From NCBI GenBank assembly GCA_964640525.1, contig CAZXGS010000001.1, forward strand, positions 62,001 to 126,000: a stretch of DNA of 64,000 nucleotides, in the 5' to 3' direction. This document shows, piece by piece, positions 9,983-20,954 of this stretch. A model generated the notes under the pieces. That model was not told where the DNA came from, searched no databases, and saw only the letters and a list, made by a program, of their open reading frames with translations. Made by a program: the position numbers and the translations under genes. The DNA is from SZAS-103 sp964640525. Lineage in GTDB: Bacteria; Pseudomonadota; Gammaproteobacteria; Xanthomonadales; Xanthomonadaceae. Within the stretch, counting starts at the first letter, position 1, and every line of letters starts with the position of its first letter.

Positions 9983-9986
<4 letters not shown>
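9582..9986 (+). CDS. Heavy-metal-responsive MerR family regulator (CueR-like)
   Basis: A 134-residue DNA-binding activator: the N-terminal winged helix (WSIGQLARSAGVAIDTVRHYERERLL), a long dimerisation helix, and a C-terminal loop with Cys in ACPGH and SCPIL, a plausible metal site. GGGAGG lies 6 bp upstream of ATG 9582. Its stop overlaps the start of the copper-type ATPase (ATGA), so the two are translated together and the regulator most likely senses the metal the ATPase exports. The Cys spacing also resembles the broader ZntR/CadR group, so copper specificity is inferred from the partner rather than from this protein. Confidence 0.88.
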
Positions 9987-12346
<2,360 letters not shown>

Positions 12347-12488
12347 GACCGTCGCCGGTCCTCCGGCCTGTCGATTCGCCGCCCGCCGTGTGCGATCATG
12401 GCGCGCCCCGGAAGGCGCCGACTGGCGGCTCGGTGCGCGCCGATCCCGGCCAACCCGATCACCACCAGACTTCGTTCACGAGGATTGC

Positions 12489-12755
12489 ATGCCCAAGGCC
12501 CAGTCGCTGCAGGACCCGTTCCTGAATGCCTTGCGGCGCGAACGCGTGCCGGTGTCCCTGTTCCTGGTCAACGGCGTCAAGTTGCAGGGCACGATCGAGT
12601 CCTTCGACCAGTTCGTGGTGTTGCTGCGCGGGGTGACCACCACGACCGGCAGCGCGATCAGCCAGATGGTTTACAAGCACGCGATCTCGACCGTGGCGCC
12701 GTCGCGCAACGTGCGCATCGAAGAAGTCGACCACGACGCCCCGCCGTCGAGCTGA
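12489..12755 (+). CDS. hfq: RNA chaperone Hfq with an unusual insertion
   Basis: Hexameric Sm-like RNA chaperone that pairs small RNAs with mRNAs. The first 47 residues match the family closely (SLQDPFLNALRRERVPV, LVNGVKLQGTIESFDQFVVLL), and so does SQMVYKHAISTVAPSRNVR (Sm2). Between them, the normal turn Asn-Thr-Val (E. coli 48-50) is replaced by ten residues, GVTTTTGSAI (48-57), a net gain of seven. The frame is intact on both sides, so this is a real in-frame insertion, not a sequencing slip. The C-terminal tail is short: 88 residues in all. Followed by hflX after 16 bp, the usual order. Confidence 0.95.
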   Translation: MPKAQSLQDPFLNALRRERVPVSLFLVNGVKLQGTIESFDQFVVLLRGVTTTTGSAISQMVYKHAISTVAPSRNVRIEEVDHDAPPSS

Positions 12756-12771
12756 GGAGCGCCCGGTCCTC

Positions 12772-14082
12772 GTGTTCGAACGTTCGCGCAAGGGCGAGAA
12801 CGCCCTGCTGGTGCAGCCGTATCCCGGGCCTGCCGACCCGGCCCTGCTGGAGGAGTTCGCCGAACTGGCGCGCTCGGCCGGCGCCAGCGTGGTAGGCAGC
12901 GTGACCGCCAAGCTGGTGCGTCCGCACCCGGCGCATTACCTGGGCACCGGCAAGCTCGACGAGGTACGCATGGCCTGCGATGCCAGCGGCGCGGACCTGG
13001 TGCTGGTCAATGCCGCGCTGACGCCGGGCCAGGAACGCAATCTGGAAAAGGCGCTGTCGCGCCGCGTGGTCGACCGCACCGGCTTGATCCTGGACATCTT
13101 CGCCATGCGCGCCAGTTCGCACGAGGGCAAGCTGCAGGTCGAGCTGGCCCAACTCCGGCACATGGCCACCCGCCTGGTGCGCGGCTGGAGCCACCTGGAG
13201 CGCCAGCGCGGCGGCAGCATCGGCTTGCGCGGCCCCGGCGAGACGCAGTTGGAGACCGACCGACGCCTGCTGCAAAAGCGCGTCGAACAACTGGAAAAGC
13301 GGCTGGACAAGGTCGAAGTCCAGCGCGGCCAGATGCGCCGCGCGCGGGTGCGCAACGAACTGCCGCGGGTTGCCCTGGTGGGCTACACCAATGCCGGCAA
13401 GTCCACCCTGTTCAACGCGCTCACCCGCGCCGGCGTGTACGTGGCCGACCAGTTGTTCGCCACCCTCGACCCCACGGTGCGGCGCGTCGAAGGGCTGGAC
13501 TGCGGACCGCTGGTGCTGGCCGACACGGTGGGTTTCGTGCGCGACCTGCCGCACGAACTGGTGGCCGCGTTCCGCTCCACCCTGTCCGAAGCGCGCGGGG
13601 CCGACCTGCTGCTGCACGTGGTGGACGCCGCCGACCCGCTGCGCGCCGAGCGCATCGACCAGGTCGATGCGGTACTGGCCGAAATCGGCGCCGGGGAGAT
13701 CCCGCAGGTCCGCGTGTTCAACAAGATCGACCTGCTCGATGCGGATCGGACAGGGCGGCGCGACCGCCCGGCCGAGGGCGTGGAGACGGTGTGGGCGTCC
13801 GCGCGCTCCGGTGCCGGGCTCGACCTGCTGCGTGAGGCGGTCGCGCAGCGCTTTAGCGCACAGCGCACGCGCGGCGACCTGCAGCTGGCGCCGACCCAGG
13901 CACGGCTGCGGGCGCGCTTGCACGCGCTGGGCGCAGTCGGCACGGAGCTCGCCGACGAGCACGGCTGGCGCCTGCAGGTGGACCTGCCGCGTGCCCAGGC
14001 CGAGCAGCTCGCGCGCGAACCCGGCGGGGATGCGCTGGCGCCCTTGCTTGCCGCGGTTGCCGCCCATACCTACAATTCCTGA
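12772..14082 (+). CDS. hflX: Ribosome-associated GTPase HflX
   Basis: GTP-binding protein that splits stalled or heat-damaged ribosomes. The 436-residue product has the N-terminal HflX domain (YLGTGKLDEV, NAALTPGQERNLE, DRTGLILDIFA), a coiled-coil linker (GGSIGLRGPGETQLETDRR and following), and a G domain with GYTNAGKST (P-loop), DTVGFVRDLP (G3) and NKIDLLD (G4). It starts with GTG 12772, 16 bp after the hfq stop, with GAGGAG about 12 bp upstream. Co-transcription with hfq is likely. Confidence 0.95.
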   Translation: MFERSRKGENALLVQPYPGPADPALLEEFAELARSAGASVVGSVTAKLVRPHPAHYLGTGKLDEVRMACDASGADLVLVNAALTPGQERNLEKALSRRVVDRTGLILDIFAMRASSHEGKLQVELAQLRHMATRLVRGWSHLERQRGGSIGLRGPGETQLETDRRLLQKRVEQLEKRLDKVEVQRGQMRRARVRNELPRVALVGYTNAGKSTLFNALTRAGVYVADQLFATLDPTVRRVEGLDCGPLVLADTVGFVRDLPHELVAAFRSTLSEARGADLLLHVVDAADPLRAERIDQVDAVLAEIGAGEIPQVRVFNKIDLLDADRTGRRDRPAEGVETVWASARSGAGLDLLREAVAQRFSAQRTRGDLQLAPTQARLRARLHALGAVGTELADEHGWRLQVDLPRAQAEQLAREPGGDALAPLLAAVAAHTYNS

Positions 14083-14165
14083 AGCAATCCGCGTGCGTCG
14101 AGCGTGTCGCGCGCCAATTCCACCCCGGGTCCGTGTCCGTGTCGCGGGTGATGCAGGAGCGCAGC

Positions 14166-15317
14166 ATGGCTTGGAACCTGCCGGGCAAGGGCGGTTCGAA
14201 CAACGGTGGCAAGAAACCCTGGCCCGGTCGCGATCCCGACCGCGAGGCCGCCGACTTCGTCGAGCGGCTCAAGCAGGGCTTGGGCCGGATGTTCGGCGGA
14301 GCGCCAGGCGAGGGCGATGCCGGGCCGCGCTTTGCGCTGTGGATCGGCATCGCGGTGGCGATCTGGCTGCTGACCAGCAGCTTCAAGATGGTCAACGAGA
14401 CCCAGCGCGGCGTGGTGCTGCGCTTCGGCCAGTTCGAACGCATCATGATGCCAGGCGTCAATCTCAAGTGGCCGTGGCCGGTCGAATCGGTGAGCCTGGT
14501 GGACGCAACCAACGTGCGCACCGCCTCCGATTCCGTGCGCATGCTCACCAACGACCAGAACATCGTCCAGATCGACTACAACGTGCAGTTCACGGTGTCC
14601 GACCCGCGCCAGTTCCTGTTCGGCAACCGTGAACCCGAAAAGACCCTGCAGCAGGCCGCCGAGAGCGTGGTGCGTGAGGTGGTGGGCGCGGCCACGATGG
14701 ACGATGTCATCAAGGGCCAGGCCGGGGTGAGCACGGCGCGCGCGCGCGAGCGCCTGCAGGAAGCCCTGGATCAGTACAGGACCGGGCTGACGGTGGCCGA
14801 TTTCACCCTGCAGAACGCGCGTCCGCCGCAGGAGGTCAAGGAGGCCTTCGACGACGTCAGCCGTGCCCAGCAGGACAAGGACAAGGCGGTCAACATCGCC
14901 CGCGCCTATGCCAGCGACGTGATCCCCAAGGCGCGCGGCCAGGCGGCCAGCCTGGTCACCGGTGCGGAAGGCTACAAGCAGGCCATCATCGCCGCCGCGC
15001 AGGGCAACGCACAGCGCTTCGCACTGCTCGACGAGCAATACCGCAAGGCGCCGGAAGTGACCCGACGGCGGCTGTACCTGGAGACCATCGAGGACGTGCT
15101 GAAGGCGGTGCCCAAGGTGGTCGCCGGCCGCGGCACCAACACGATCTACCTCACCCCGCCGCGCGGTGGCGATGCAGCGGCGGGTGCGGCCGGAGATGCG
15201 TCCTCGCAGGCGGTGACGCTGCCGGCAGTGACCGCCAGCGCGGCCGCATCCAGCGACGATTCGACCCGTCCGGCTCGCCCTGACCGCAGCGACGACCGGG
15301 GGAGCGACCGCCCATGA
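14166..15317 (+). CDS. hflK: FtsH protease regulator HflK
   Basis: SPFH-family membrane protein that forms a large periplasmic cage with HflC around FtsH and modulates its proteolysis. The 383-residue product starts with the typical Gly/Asn/Trp-rich segment (MAWNLPGKGG), then a single transmembrane helix (LWIGIAVAIWLLTSSF), the SPFH/Band 7 domain (NETQRGVVLRFG, LKWPWPVESV) and a helical region ending in an Ala/Ser/Asp-rich tail. ATG 14166 has GGAG 6 bp upstream. It overlaps hflC by 4 bp (ATGA). Confidence 0.95.
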   Translation: MAWNLPGKGGSNNGGKKPWPGRDPDREAADFVERLKQGLGRMFGGAPGEGDAGPRFALWIGIAVAIWLLTSSFKMVNETQRGVVLRFGQFERIMMPGVNLKWPWPVESVSLVDATNVRTASDSVRMLTNDQNIVQIDYNVQFTVSDPRQFLFGNREPEKTLQQAAESVVREVVGAATMDDVIKGQAGVSTARARERLQEALDQYRTGLTVADFTLQNARPPQEVKEAFDDVSRAQQDKDKAVNIARAYASDVIPKARGQAASLVTGAEGYKQAIIAAAQGNAQRFALLDEQYRKAPEVTRRRLYLETIEDVLKAVPKVVAGRGTNTIYLTPPRGGDAAAGAAGDASSQAVTLPAVTASAAASSDDSTRPARPDRSDDRGSDRP

Positions 15318-16195
15318 GGATCTCCTGGTTCATCCTGGCCTTGGTCGTCGTGTTCGGCCTGTTCGGCTCGGTGTACACCGTGGGCGAGAGCCAGGTCGGA
15401 CTGTGCTTCCAGTTCGGCCGCATCGTCAGTTCCGACATCAAGCCCGGACTGCATTTCAAGATCCCGTTCGCGCAGAACGTGGTGCTCTTCGACCGTCGCA
15501 TCCTCACCCTGGACGCGCAACCCAAGCGCTATCTGACGCAGGAAAAGAAGGACGTCAGCGTCGATTATTTCGTGGCCTGGCGGATTGCCGACCCGCGTCG
15601 CTATTTCACCGCCACGCTGGGAAGCGAAAGCGGTGCCGAACTGCGTCTGACCCCGATCGTGGTCGAGGCGCTGCGCAACACCATCAACCAGCGCACCCTG
15701 CAGGACATCGTCGCGCTCGACCGCAGCAACCTCGGTGGCGGCATGCTCAAGCAGGTCAACGAGGCGGCCGGTCGTTCGCTCGGTATCCAGGTGGTGGACA
15801 TCCGCATCAAGCGGATCGATCTGCCCGAGGAGAGCAACGTCCTGGCCTCGGTGTACGAGCGCATGCGCGCCGAGCGTTCGCGGGTTGCGCTGCAACTGCG
15901 CGCCGAGGGTCAGGAGGAGGCGGCCAAGATCCAGGCCGAGGCCGACCGCCAGCGGCTTGTGATCACGGCCGACGGTGAGCGTGACGCCCAGCAGTTGCGA
16001 GGCCAGGGCGATGCGCAGGCGGCGGCGATCGCCGCCCAGACCTATTCGCAGGATCCGGAGTTCTACGCCTTCTATCGCAGCCTGCAGGCGTACAAGACGA
16101 TGTTCGGCGGCAAGGACGTGGTGGTGCTCGACCCCGACTCGGACCTGCTGCACTACCTGAGCAATCCCGGCCGCGGCGCGGCTGCATCGAAATAG
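15314..16195 (+). CDS. hflC: FtsH protease regulator HflC
   Basis: Partner of HflK in the FtsH-modulating complex. The 293-residue product has an N-terminal membrane anchor (WFILALVVVFGLFGSVYTV), the Band 7 domain (ESQVGLCFQFGRI, PGLHFKIPF), the KRIDLPEE segment and a helical C-terminal part (RAEGQEEAAKIQAEADRQ) ending with DLLHYLSNP. Its start overlaps the hflK stop by 4 bp. It is very close to family length and shows no anomaly. Confidence 0.96.
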   Translation: MRISWFILALVVVFGLFGSVYTVGESQVGLCFQFGRIVSSDIKPGLHFKIPFAQNVVLFDRRILTLDAQPKRYLTQEKKDVSVDYFVAWRIADPRRYFTATLGSESGAELRLTPIVVEALRNTINQRTLQDIVALDRSNLGGGMLKQVNEAAGRSLGIQVVDIRIKRIDLPEESNVLASVYERMRAERSRVALQLRAEGQEEAAKIQAEADRQRLVITADGERDAQQLRGQGDAQAAAIAAQTYSQDPEFYAFYRSLQAYKTMFGGKDVVVLDPDSDLLHYLSNPGRGAAASK

Positions 16196-16208
16196 TCCGC
16201 GGCCGCCG

Positions 16209-16403
16209 ATGGACTACCGCGACCTGCTGGCGGCGATCTGCCTGGTGGTGGTGCTGGAAGGGTTGTGGCCGCTGGTGGCGCCGCGCTTCTGGAAGCACGC
16301 GATCGCGCATATCCTGGATGCTCCGGAGAAGCGCCTGCGCATCGGCGGCGGGGTGATGGTGGTGGTCGGCCTGCTTGCGCTGCAGTGGGTGCGAACGCTT
16401 TGA
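16209..16403 (+). CDS. Small membrane protein of the DUF2065 (YjeT) family
   Basis: A 64-residue protein with two predicted transmembrane helices (LLAAICLVVVLEGLWPLVAP and MVVVGLLALQWV) separated by a short polar loop (RLRIGGG). It follows hflC by 13 bp, the position this family holds in many gammaproteobacteria, so it is likely in the hflKC transcript. The function is unknown. In related genomes purA usually comes next; here fabD follows instead. Confidence 0.85.
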   Translation: MDYRDLLAAICLVVVLEGLWPLVAPRFWKHAIAHILDAPEKRLRIGGGVMVVVGLLALQWVRTL

Positions 16404-16447
16404 GGCCGGCGCCAATCCGCGGGTCGGGAAATCGCGCGGCCGTGCCA

Positions 16448-16453
16448 TAGAAT
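16448..16453 (+). promoter_or_regulatory. Candidate -10 element of fabD (TAGAAT)
   Basis: TAGAAT lies 32 bp before the chosen fabD start. It overlaps an upstream in-frame ATG (16452), which argues that this ATG is promoter sequence and not the start. No convincing -35 is visible, so confidence is low. Confidence 0.3.
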
Positions 16454-16484
16454 GGCGGTTTCCCTCGCGCAGGTGACCCCCGTC

Positions 16485-17441
16485 ATGCCGCAATCCCCCG
16501 TTTCAACCACGCTGGCGTTCGTGTTCCCTGGCCAGGGCTCGCAGGCCGTGGGCATGTTGTCGGAACTGTCCACGCAACACTCGCAGGTTCGGGAGGCCTT
16601 CGATGAAGCCTCCCAGGGCGCCGGCGTGAACCTGTGGAAACTTGCGCAGGAAGGCCCGGAGAGCGAGCTCAACCGCACCGAGTTCACCCAGCCCGCGTTG
16701 CTGGCCGCGGGCGTGGCCGCATGGCGCGCCTGGCTTGCCGAGGGCGGGCCGCACCCGGCCTTGCTCGCCGGCCACAGCCTGGGCGAATACACCGCGCTGG
16801 TCGCCGCGCAGGCGCTGTCGCTGCACGATGCGGCCGGGCTGGTGCGCGAGCGCGGCCGGCTGATGCAGGAAGCCGTGCCTGCCGGCGTGGGCGCGATGGC
16901 GGCGGTGCTTGGCGCCGACGACGAGTTGATCGCTGAATCCTGCGCGCAGGTCGCGGGCGATCAGGTCGTCGCGCCGGCAAACTTCAACAGCCCCGGCCAG
17001 ACCGTGATCGCCGGCCACGCCGAAGCGGTCGATCGCGCCCTGGCCAGGCTGGCCGAGCAGGGCGTGCGCAAGGCCATGAAGCTGCCGGTGTCGGTGCCCT
17101 CGCACACCGCGCTGATGCTCGGTGCTGCGGAAAAACTGGCCGCGCGCATGGACACGGTCGCGTGGAGCGCGCCGACCGTCCCGGTGGTGCAAAACGCCGA
17201 CGTGCGCAGCTTCGACGATGTCGCCTCGATCCGCGCCGCACTGGTGCGCCAGCTCCACCAGCCGGTGCAGTGGACCGGCTGCGTGCAGGAGTTGCGCGAC
17301 CGCGGCGCCACGCGGGTCGTCGAATGCGGCCCGGGCAAGGTGCTGGCCGGCCTGATCAAGCGCATCGACCGCGCCCTGGAGGCGCGCGCAATCGGCAACC
17401 CCGCGGACTTCGACGCCACCCTGAAGGACTTCAACGCATGA
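16485..17441 (+). CDS. fabD: Malonyl-CoA-ACP transacylase
   Basis: Transfers malonate from CoA to acyl carrier protein, feeding chain elongation. The 318-residue product has AFVFPGQGSQAVGM at the N-terminus, the nucleophile Ser in LAGHSLGEYTALVAA, the conserved QPALLAAG and the catalytic His in VSVPSHTALM. ATG 16485 fits the family N-terminus better than ATG 16452, which would add 11 residues. It overlaps fabG by 4 bp (ATGA). fabH and plsX, usual upstream neighbours, are not present in the window. Confidence 0.95.
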   Translation: MPQSPVSTTLAFVFPGQGSQAVGMLSELSTQHSQVREAFDEASQGAGVNLWKLAQEGPESELNRTEFTQPALLAAGVAAWRAWLAEGGPHPALLAGHSLGEYTALVAAQALSLHDAAGLVRERGRLMQEAVPAGVGAMAAVLGADDELIAESCAQVAGDQVVAPANFNSPGQTVIAGHAEAVDRALARLAEQGVRKAMKLPVSVPSHTALMLGAAEKLAARMDTVAWSAPTVPVVQNADVRSFDDVASIRAALVRQLHQPVQWTGCVQELRDRGATRVVECGPGKVLAGLIKRIDRALEARAIGNPADFDATLKDFNA

Positions 17442-18187
17442 GCACGCAGCAGAACCTGGTCGGCGAGATCGCCCTGGTCACCGGCGCCAGCCGCGGCATC
17501 GGCGCGGCGATTGCCGACGAACTGGCCGCGCGCGGCGCCAAGGTGATCGGCACCGCCACCACCGCGGCCGGCGCGGCGGCAATCGGCGAACGCCTGGCGG
17601 CGCATGGCGGCGCCGGTCGCGCGCTCGACGTCACCGATGCCGGCGCGATCGACGCGCTGATCGAAGCGGTCGCCAAGGAATTCGGCCCGTTGTCGATCCT
17701 GGTCAACAATGCCGGCATCACCCGTGACAACCTGCTGATGCGGATGAAGGAAGACGACTGGCAGGCGATCCTCGACACCAACCTGACGTCGGTGTTCCGC
17801 ACCTCCAAGGCGGTGATGCGGGCGATGATGAAGGCCCGTCGCGGCCGCATCGTCAATATCGCCTCGGTGATCGGCGTCACCGGCAATCCCGGGCAGGCCA
17901 ACTACGCCGCGGCCAAGGCCGGCATCATCGCCTTCAGCAAATCACTCGCGCGCGAGATCGGCTCCCGCGGCATTACCGTCAACGTCGTCGCTCCCGGCTT
18001 CATCGACACCGACATGACCCGCGCACTGCCCGAGGAAGCCAGGCAGGGCATGCTCGCGCAGATCGCGCTGGGCCGCTTCGGCGAGGCCACCGACATCGCC
18101 CGCGCGGTGGCCTTCCTGGTCAGCCCGGAGGCCAGCTACATCACCGGCCAGACGCTGCACGTCAATGGCGGGATGTACATGGGCTGA
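17438..18187 (+). CDS. fabG: 3-oxoacyl-ACP reductase
   Basis: NADPH-dependent reduction of 3-oxoacyl-ACP in fatty acid elongation. The 249-residue short-chain dehydrogenase has TGASRGIG (cofactor), NNAGITRDNLLMRM, the catalytic Ser in NIASVIG and YAAAKAG (Tyr and Lys), PGFIDTDMT, and the C-terminal GQTLHVNGGMYMG typical of FabG. The start overlaps the fabD stop. acpP, normally immediately downstream, is 2.9 kb away because two unrelated genes lie in between. Confidence 0.95.
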   Translation: MSTQQNLVGEIALVTGASRGIGAAIADELAARGAKVIGTATTAAGAAAIGERLAAHGGAGRALDVTDAGAIDALIEAVAKEFGPLSILVNNAGITRDNLLMRMKEDDWQAILDTNLTSVFRTSKAVMRAMMKARRGRIVNIASVIGVTGNPGQANYAAAKAGIIAFSKSLAREIGSRGITVNVVAPGFIDTDMTRALPEEARQGMLAQIALGRFGEATDIARAVAFLVSPEASYITGQTLHVNGGMYMG

Positions 18188-18226
18188 GGGCAGGGGACAG
18201 AGGACGGAAGCGGTCGCCGGTCTTTC

Positions 18227-18270
18227 CCTTCTCCCGTCGGGAGAAGGTGGCCCGAAGGGCCGGATGAGGG
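18227..18270. repeat. Dispersed double-hairpin repeat, copy 1
   Basis: A 21-bp palindrome (CCTTCTCCCGTCGGGAGAAG plus G) is followed by a second small palindrome, CCCGAAGGG, and GGATGAGGG. An inverted relative lies at 20955-21003, on the other side of the two genes inserted between fabG and acpP. As RNA, the first hairpin could act as a terminator after fabG. The rest of 18188-18394 shows nothing recognisable. Confidence 0.7.
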
Positions 18271-18394
18271 CGGAAAAAAGGCAAAGACACGATCTGGATT
18301 CGCGTGATGCCTTTGCCTTGCGGTCCCGGCATGAGAATTCCCTCGTTGACCCGCCGATCCCGATTCGCGGCGCCATCGACCGGCGCGAACGCCG

Positions 18395-19369
18395 TCAATC
18401 CAGGCACAGCCTGCCGTCCTTGCGCACGGTGCGGGTGCTGCGCGGGGTTTCGGCCAGGCCGATCACGGTGTCGAACAGATCCTTGGTGAACACGCGATTG
18501 CCGAAGTACCAGGAATGGCTCTGCGTGCCGGCGAATCCGCGCGGCTGGTCGTATTGCTGCAGTTGTTGGTTGTCTGCGAGTCGCTCGTAGTAGTCGCTGC
18601 AGTCGATGTTGACGGCCTTGGCCGGCGTGTCGGCAGGCAAGCCGTCGCGGCCCACGCGCGGGGCGACCCCCAGACGCTTGACGTTGGAGATGTCCAGTGC
18701 GGCGTCGTGGCTGTTGGAGTAGTTGCTCAGGCGCAAGCCGTGGCGATACAGCGCGTCGGTGCTTGGGTTGCCCGCAGCCATCGATGCCGCCGACACGTCG
18801 CCGGCGGCAAACAGGATCTGGCTGACCAGCCAGGAGGCCTGCGGCAACTGGCGGTCATCGGCATCGTCGAAGGCTTCGCGGATCACGTAGGCGCCGGTCG
18901 AGTGCCCGAGCACGTGGATGTTGATCGGGCAGATCGGGGTCTGGCGCTGGCTCAACTCGGTGATGCCGTCGCTGACCAGCGCGTACGCGCTGCGTTTGGC
19001 ACGGCTGCGGTCGGCCAGGTAGGCCAGCGCGCTGTTGCCGCTGGGCCAGTCGAACGAAACCACCACACCTTTGAAGCCCAGCGCCGCAAGGTCATCGCGC
19101 AGCCAGCGATGGCGTTCGATCACGTCGGCTTCGGACTCGTTGTAACCGTGCACGATGAAAACGATGTCACCACGCGGCTGCCCCTGCGCATTGCGCCAGC
19201 CACCCGCCGCCAGGACCGCCTGGTACCAGAGGCCAGGGGTGATGGCTTGGGCCGGATCGGGCGCGCTGCCGTCCGGAATGGCCAGGCACCGCGTCGCTCC
19301 GACCTCGGCGATGAACCTGCCCCTGCGCACGTCGCGCACGGACATCACGTAGTCGACCAGCTTGGCCAT
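18395..19369 (-). CDS. Alpha/beta hydrolase of the DUF900 type
   Basis: A 324-residue protein with an alpha/beta-hydrolase core: VFIVHGYNES (oxyanion strand), VVSFDWPSGNSALAYL, and the nucleophile elbow LGHSTGAY (G-x-S-x-G). The segment SWLVSQILFAAGDVSA and the following region resemble DUF900 proteins, a family of unknown substrate. The catalytic Asp and His are not assigned; SNSHDAAL and TQSHSWYF are candidates for His. No signal peptide is visible. ATG 19369 has AGGTTG 4 bp upstream; ATG 19384 is an alternative. It is transcribed against the fab genes. Confidence 0.75.
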   Translation of the reverse strand: MAKLVDYVMSVRDVRRGRFIAEVGATRCLAIPDGSAPDPAQAITPGLWYQAVLAAGGWRNAQGQPRGDIVFIVHGYNESEADVIERHRWLRDDLAALGFKGVVVSFDWPSGNSALAYLADRSRAKRSAYALVSDGITELSQRQTPICPINIHVLGHSTGAYVIREAFDDADDRQLPQASWLVSQILFAAGDVSAASMAAGNPSTDALYRHGLRLSNYSNSHDAALDISNVKRLGVAPRVGRDGLPADTPAKAVNIDCSDYYERLADNQQLQQYDQPRGFAGTQSHSWYFGNRVFTKDLFDTVIGLAETPRSTRTVRKDGRLCLD

Positions 19370-19609
19370 CGTCAACCTCTGCATGCCGTCCGTTTCGATG
19401 CCGAGGAGCTTAGCCGTTCCGGCCGCGGTTGGCGTGCCGCGGGACGGTTTCGCCGTGCCGTTCGGGAGGACGCAGCGGCTACGCCCATGCCGCCGATGAT
19501 CTATCCTGCGGGTGGCCGCCTGGCCCGCAAGGCCCTGAATGCCGTGGTTGCAGGACAAACGGTCGCCGTATGAATGACTTGCTTCCGGAATGCCCATGAC
19601 GAGGATGGC

Positions 19610-20791
19610 ATGTACGGCGACAACCGCGGCGACGTCGCAGGCCCACGCTGCGATCACCTGCGCCGCTGCCTGCGCGTCGCGGGCGTCGGCCTGGCAGGGT
19701 TTGCGCTGATGGCACCGCCGGACGCGCTCGCCGCCGCCGCGCCAGCCACCGCGGCACGCCAATGGGCGCGGTACCGCGAAACGCTGGTGGTCGATGCCTG
19801 CGGCATCCCCGGCAAGGACACGCCGGCGCCGCAACCGCTGGATGCCGGCGACCTTGCCGACCTGCGCGACAGTGGCGTGGCGGCCATCAACTTCACCGTC
19901 GGCGCGGTCGGCAGCTACGCCACCGACCATGCGCAGACGCTGCAGTCCATCGCCTTCTGGGACGCACAGATCGCCGCGCATCCGGATGTGCTGGTGAAGA
20001 TCACCCGCGGCGTCGATCTCGCGCAGGCGCATCGCCAGGGCAGGGTCGGGATCATCTACGGGTTCCAGGACACGACCATGTACGGCGAGAACCTGGACCG
20101 CTTCGATGCCTTCCATGACTTGGGCGTGCGCATCGTCCAGCTCACCTACAACCGTCGCAACCTGATGGGCGACGGCTGCCTGGAGGAAGGCAATGCGGGC
20201 TTGAGTCGGCTGGGCCGGGACATGATCGCGAGGATGGACGAGCGGCATGTCCTGCTCGACCTGAGCCACTGCGGCCAGCGCACCACCGCCGAGGGCATCG
20301 CGGCATCGCGCATGCCGGTGGCGATCACCCATGCCGGCTGCCGCGCGCTTGCCGACCAGCCGCGCAACAAGCGCGATGAGGAGCTGCGCCTGCTCGCCGA
20401 TCGCGGCGGCGTGGTCGGCATCTTCGCCATGCCCTACCTGCGCAATTCGGGCCAGGTGATGGCGGCCGACGTCATCGCCCACATCGAGCACGCGCTCAAG
20501 GTGTGCGGCGAAGACCACGTGGGCATCGGCACCGATGGCACGGTGTCGGCGGTGGCGCTGACCCCGGAGTACCGCAAGCACTTCGCCGACCAGATCGCCG
20601 ATCGCTGGAAGCGCGGAATCGCGGCGCCCGGCGAACGTGCCGATTCGTTCATCTTCGCCCCCGATCTCAACCAGCCGCGACGGCTCGATCACCTGGCATG
20701 GCTGTTGTCGGAACGCGGCCATTCCGATGCACGCATCGCCAAGATCCTCGGCGGGAATTTCGCGCGGCTGTTTGCGGAAACCATCGCTTGA
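19610..20791 (+). CDS. M19 (renal dipeptidase) family protein with altered metal site, probably Tat-exported
   Basis: A 393-residue protein with a twin-arginine-like start (LRRCLRVAGVGLAGFALMA, then Ala-rich), suggesting export to the periplasm. The M19 fold is recognisable from HVLLDLSHCGQRT and AITHAGCRALADQPRNK (two His ligands in the family) and HVGIGTDGTVS (the conserved Asp). However, the N-terminal H-x-D pair expected after VVD is replaced by ACG (VVDACGIPGK), and the bridging Glu seems replaced by Gln (IIYGFQDT). Activity on dipeptides is therefore doubtful. ATG 19574 is an alternative start. The gene lies alone between DUF900 and acpP. Confidence 0.8.
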   Translation: MYGDNRGDVAGPRCDHLRRCLRVAGVGLAGFALMAPPDALAAAAPATAARQWARYRETLVVDACGIPGKDTPAPQPLDAGDLADLRDSGVAAINFTVGAVGSYATDHAQTLQSIAFWDAQIAAHPDVLVKITRGVDLAQAHRQGRVGIIYGFQDTTMYGENLDRFDAFHDLGVRIVQLTYNRRNLMGDGCLEEGNAGLSRLGRDMIARMDERHVLLDLSHCGQRTTAEGIAASRMPVAITHAGCRALADQPRNKRDEELRLLADRGGVVGIFAMPYLRNSGQVMAADVIAHIEHALKVCGEDHVGIGTDGTVSAVALTPEYRKHFADQIADRWKRGIAAPGERADSFIFAPDLNQPRRLDHLAWLLSERGHSDARIAKILGGNFARLFAETIA

Positions 20792-20954
20792 GGCGAACGC
20801 TGGCGGGCAGGGATGCCGTCCCGATCAGGCTGCGGACGGGCCACGTGGCGGCCACGGGCCGTGTGGCCTGGATTGGCGCACCGTCTGCAGTCACATGCAA
20901 CATGATCGCTGGATGCAAAGCCGGATGGGTCGATGGTGGGTGGGTCGGGGTCTT

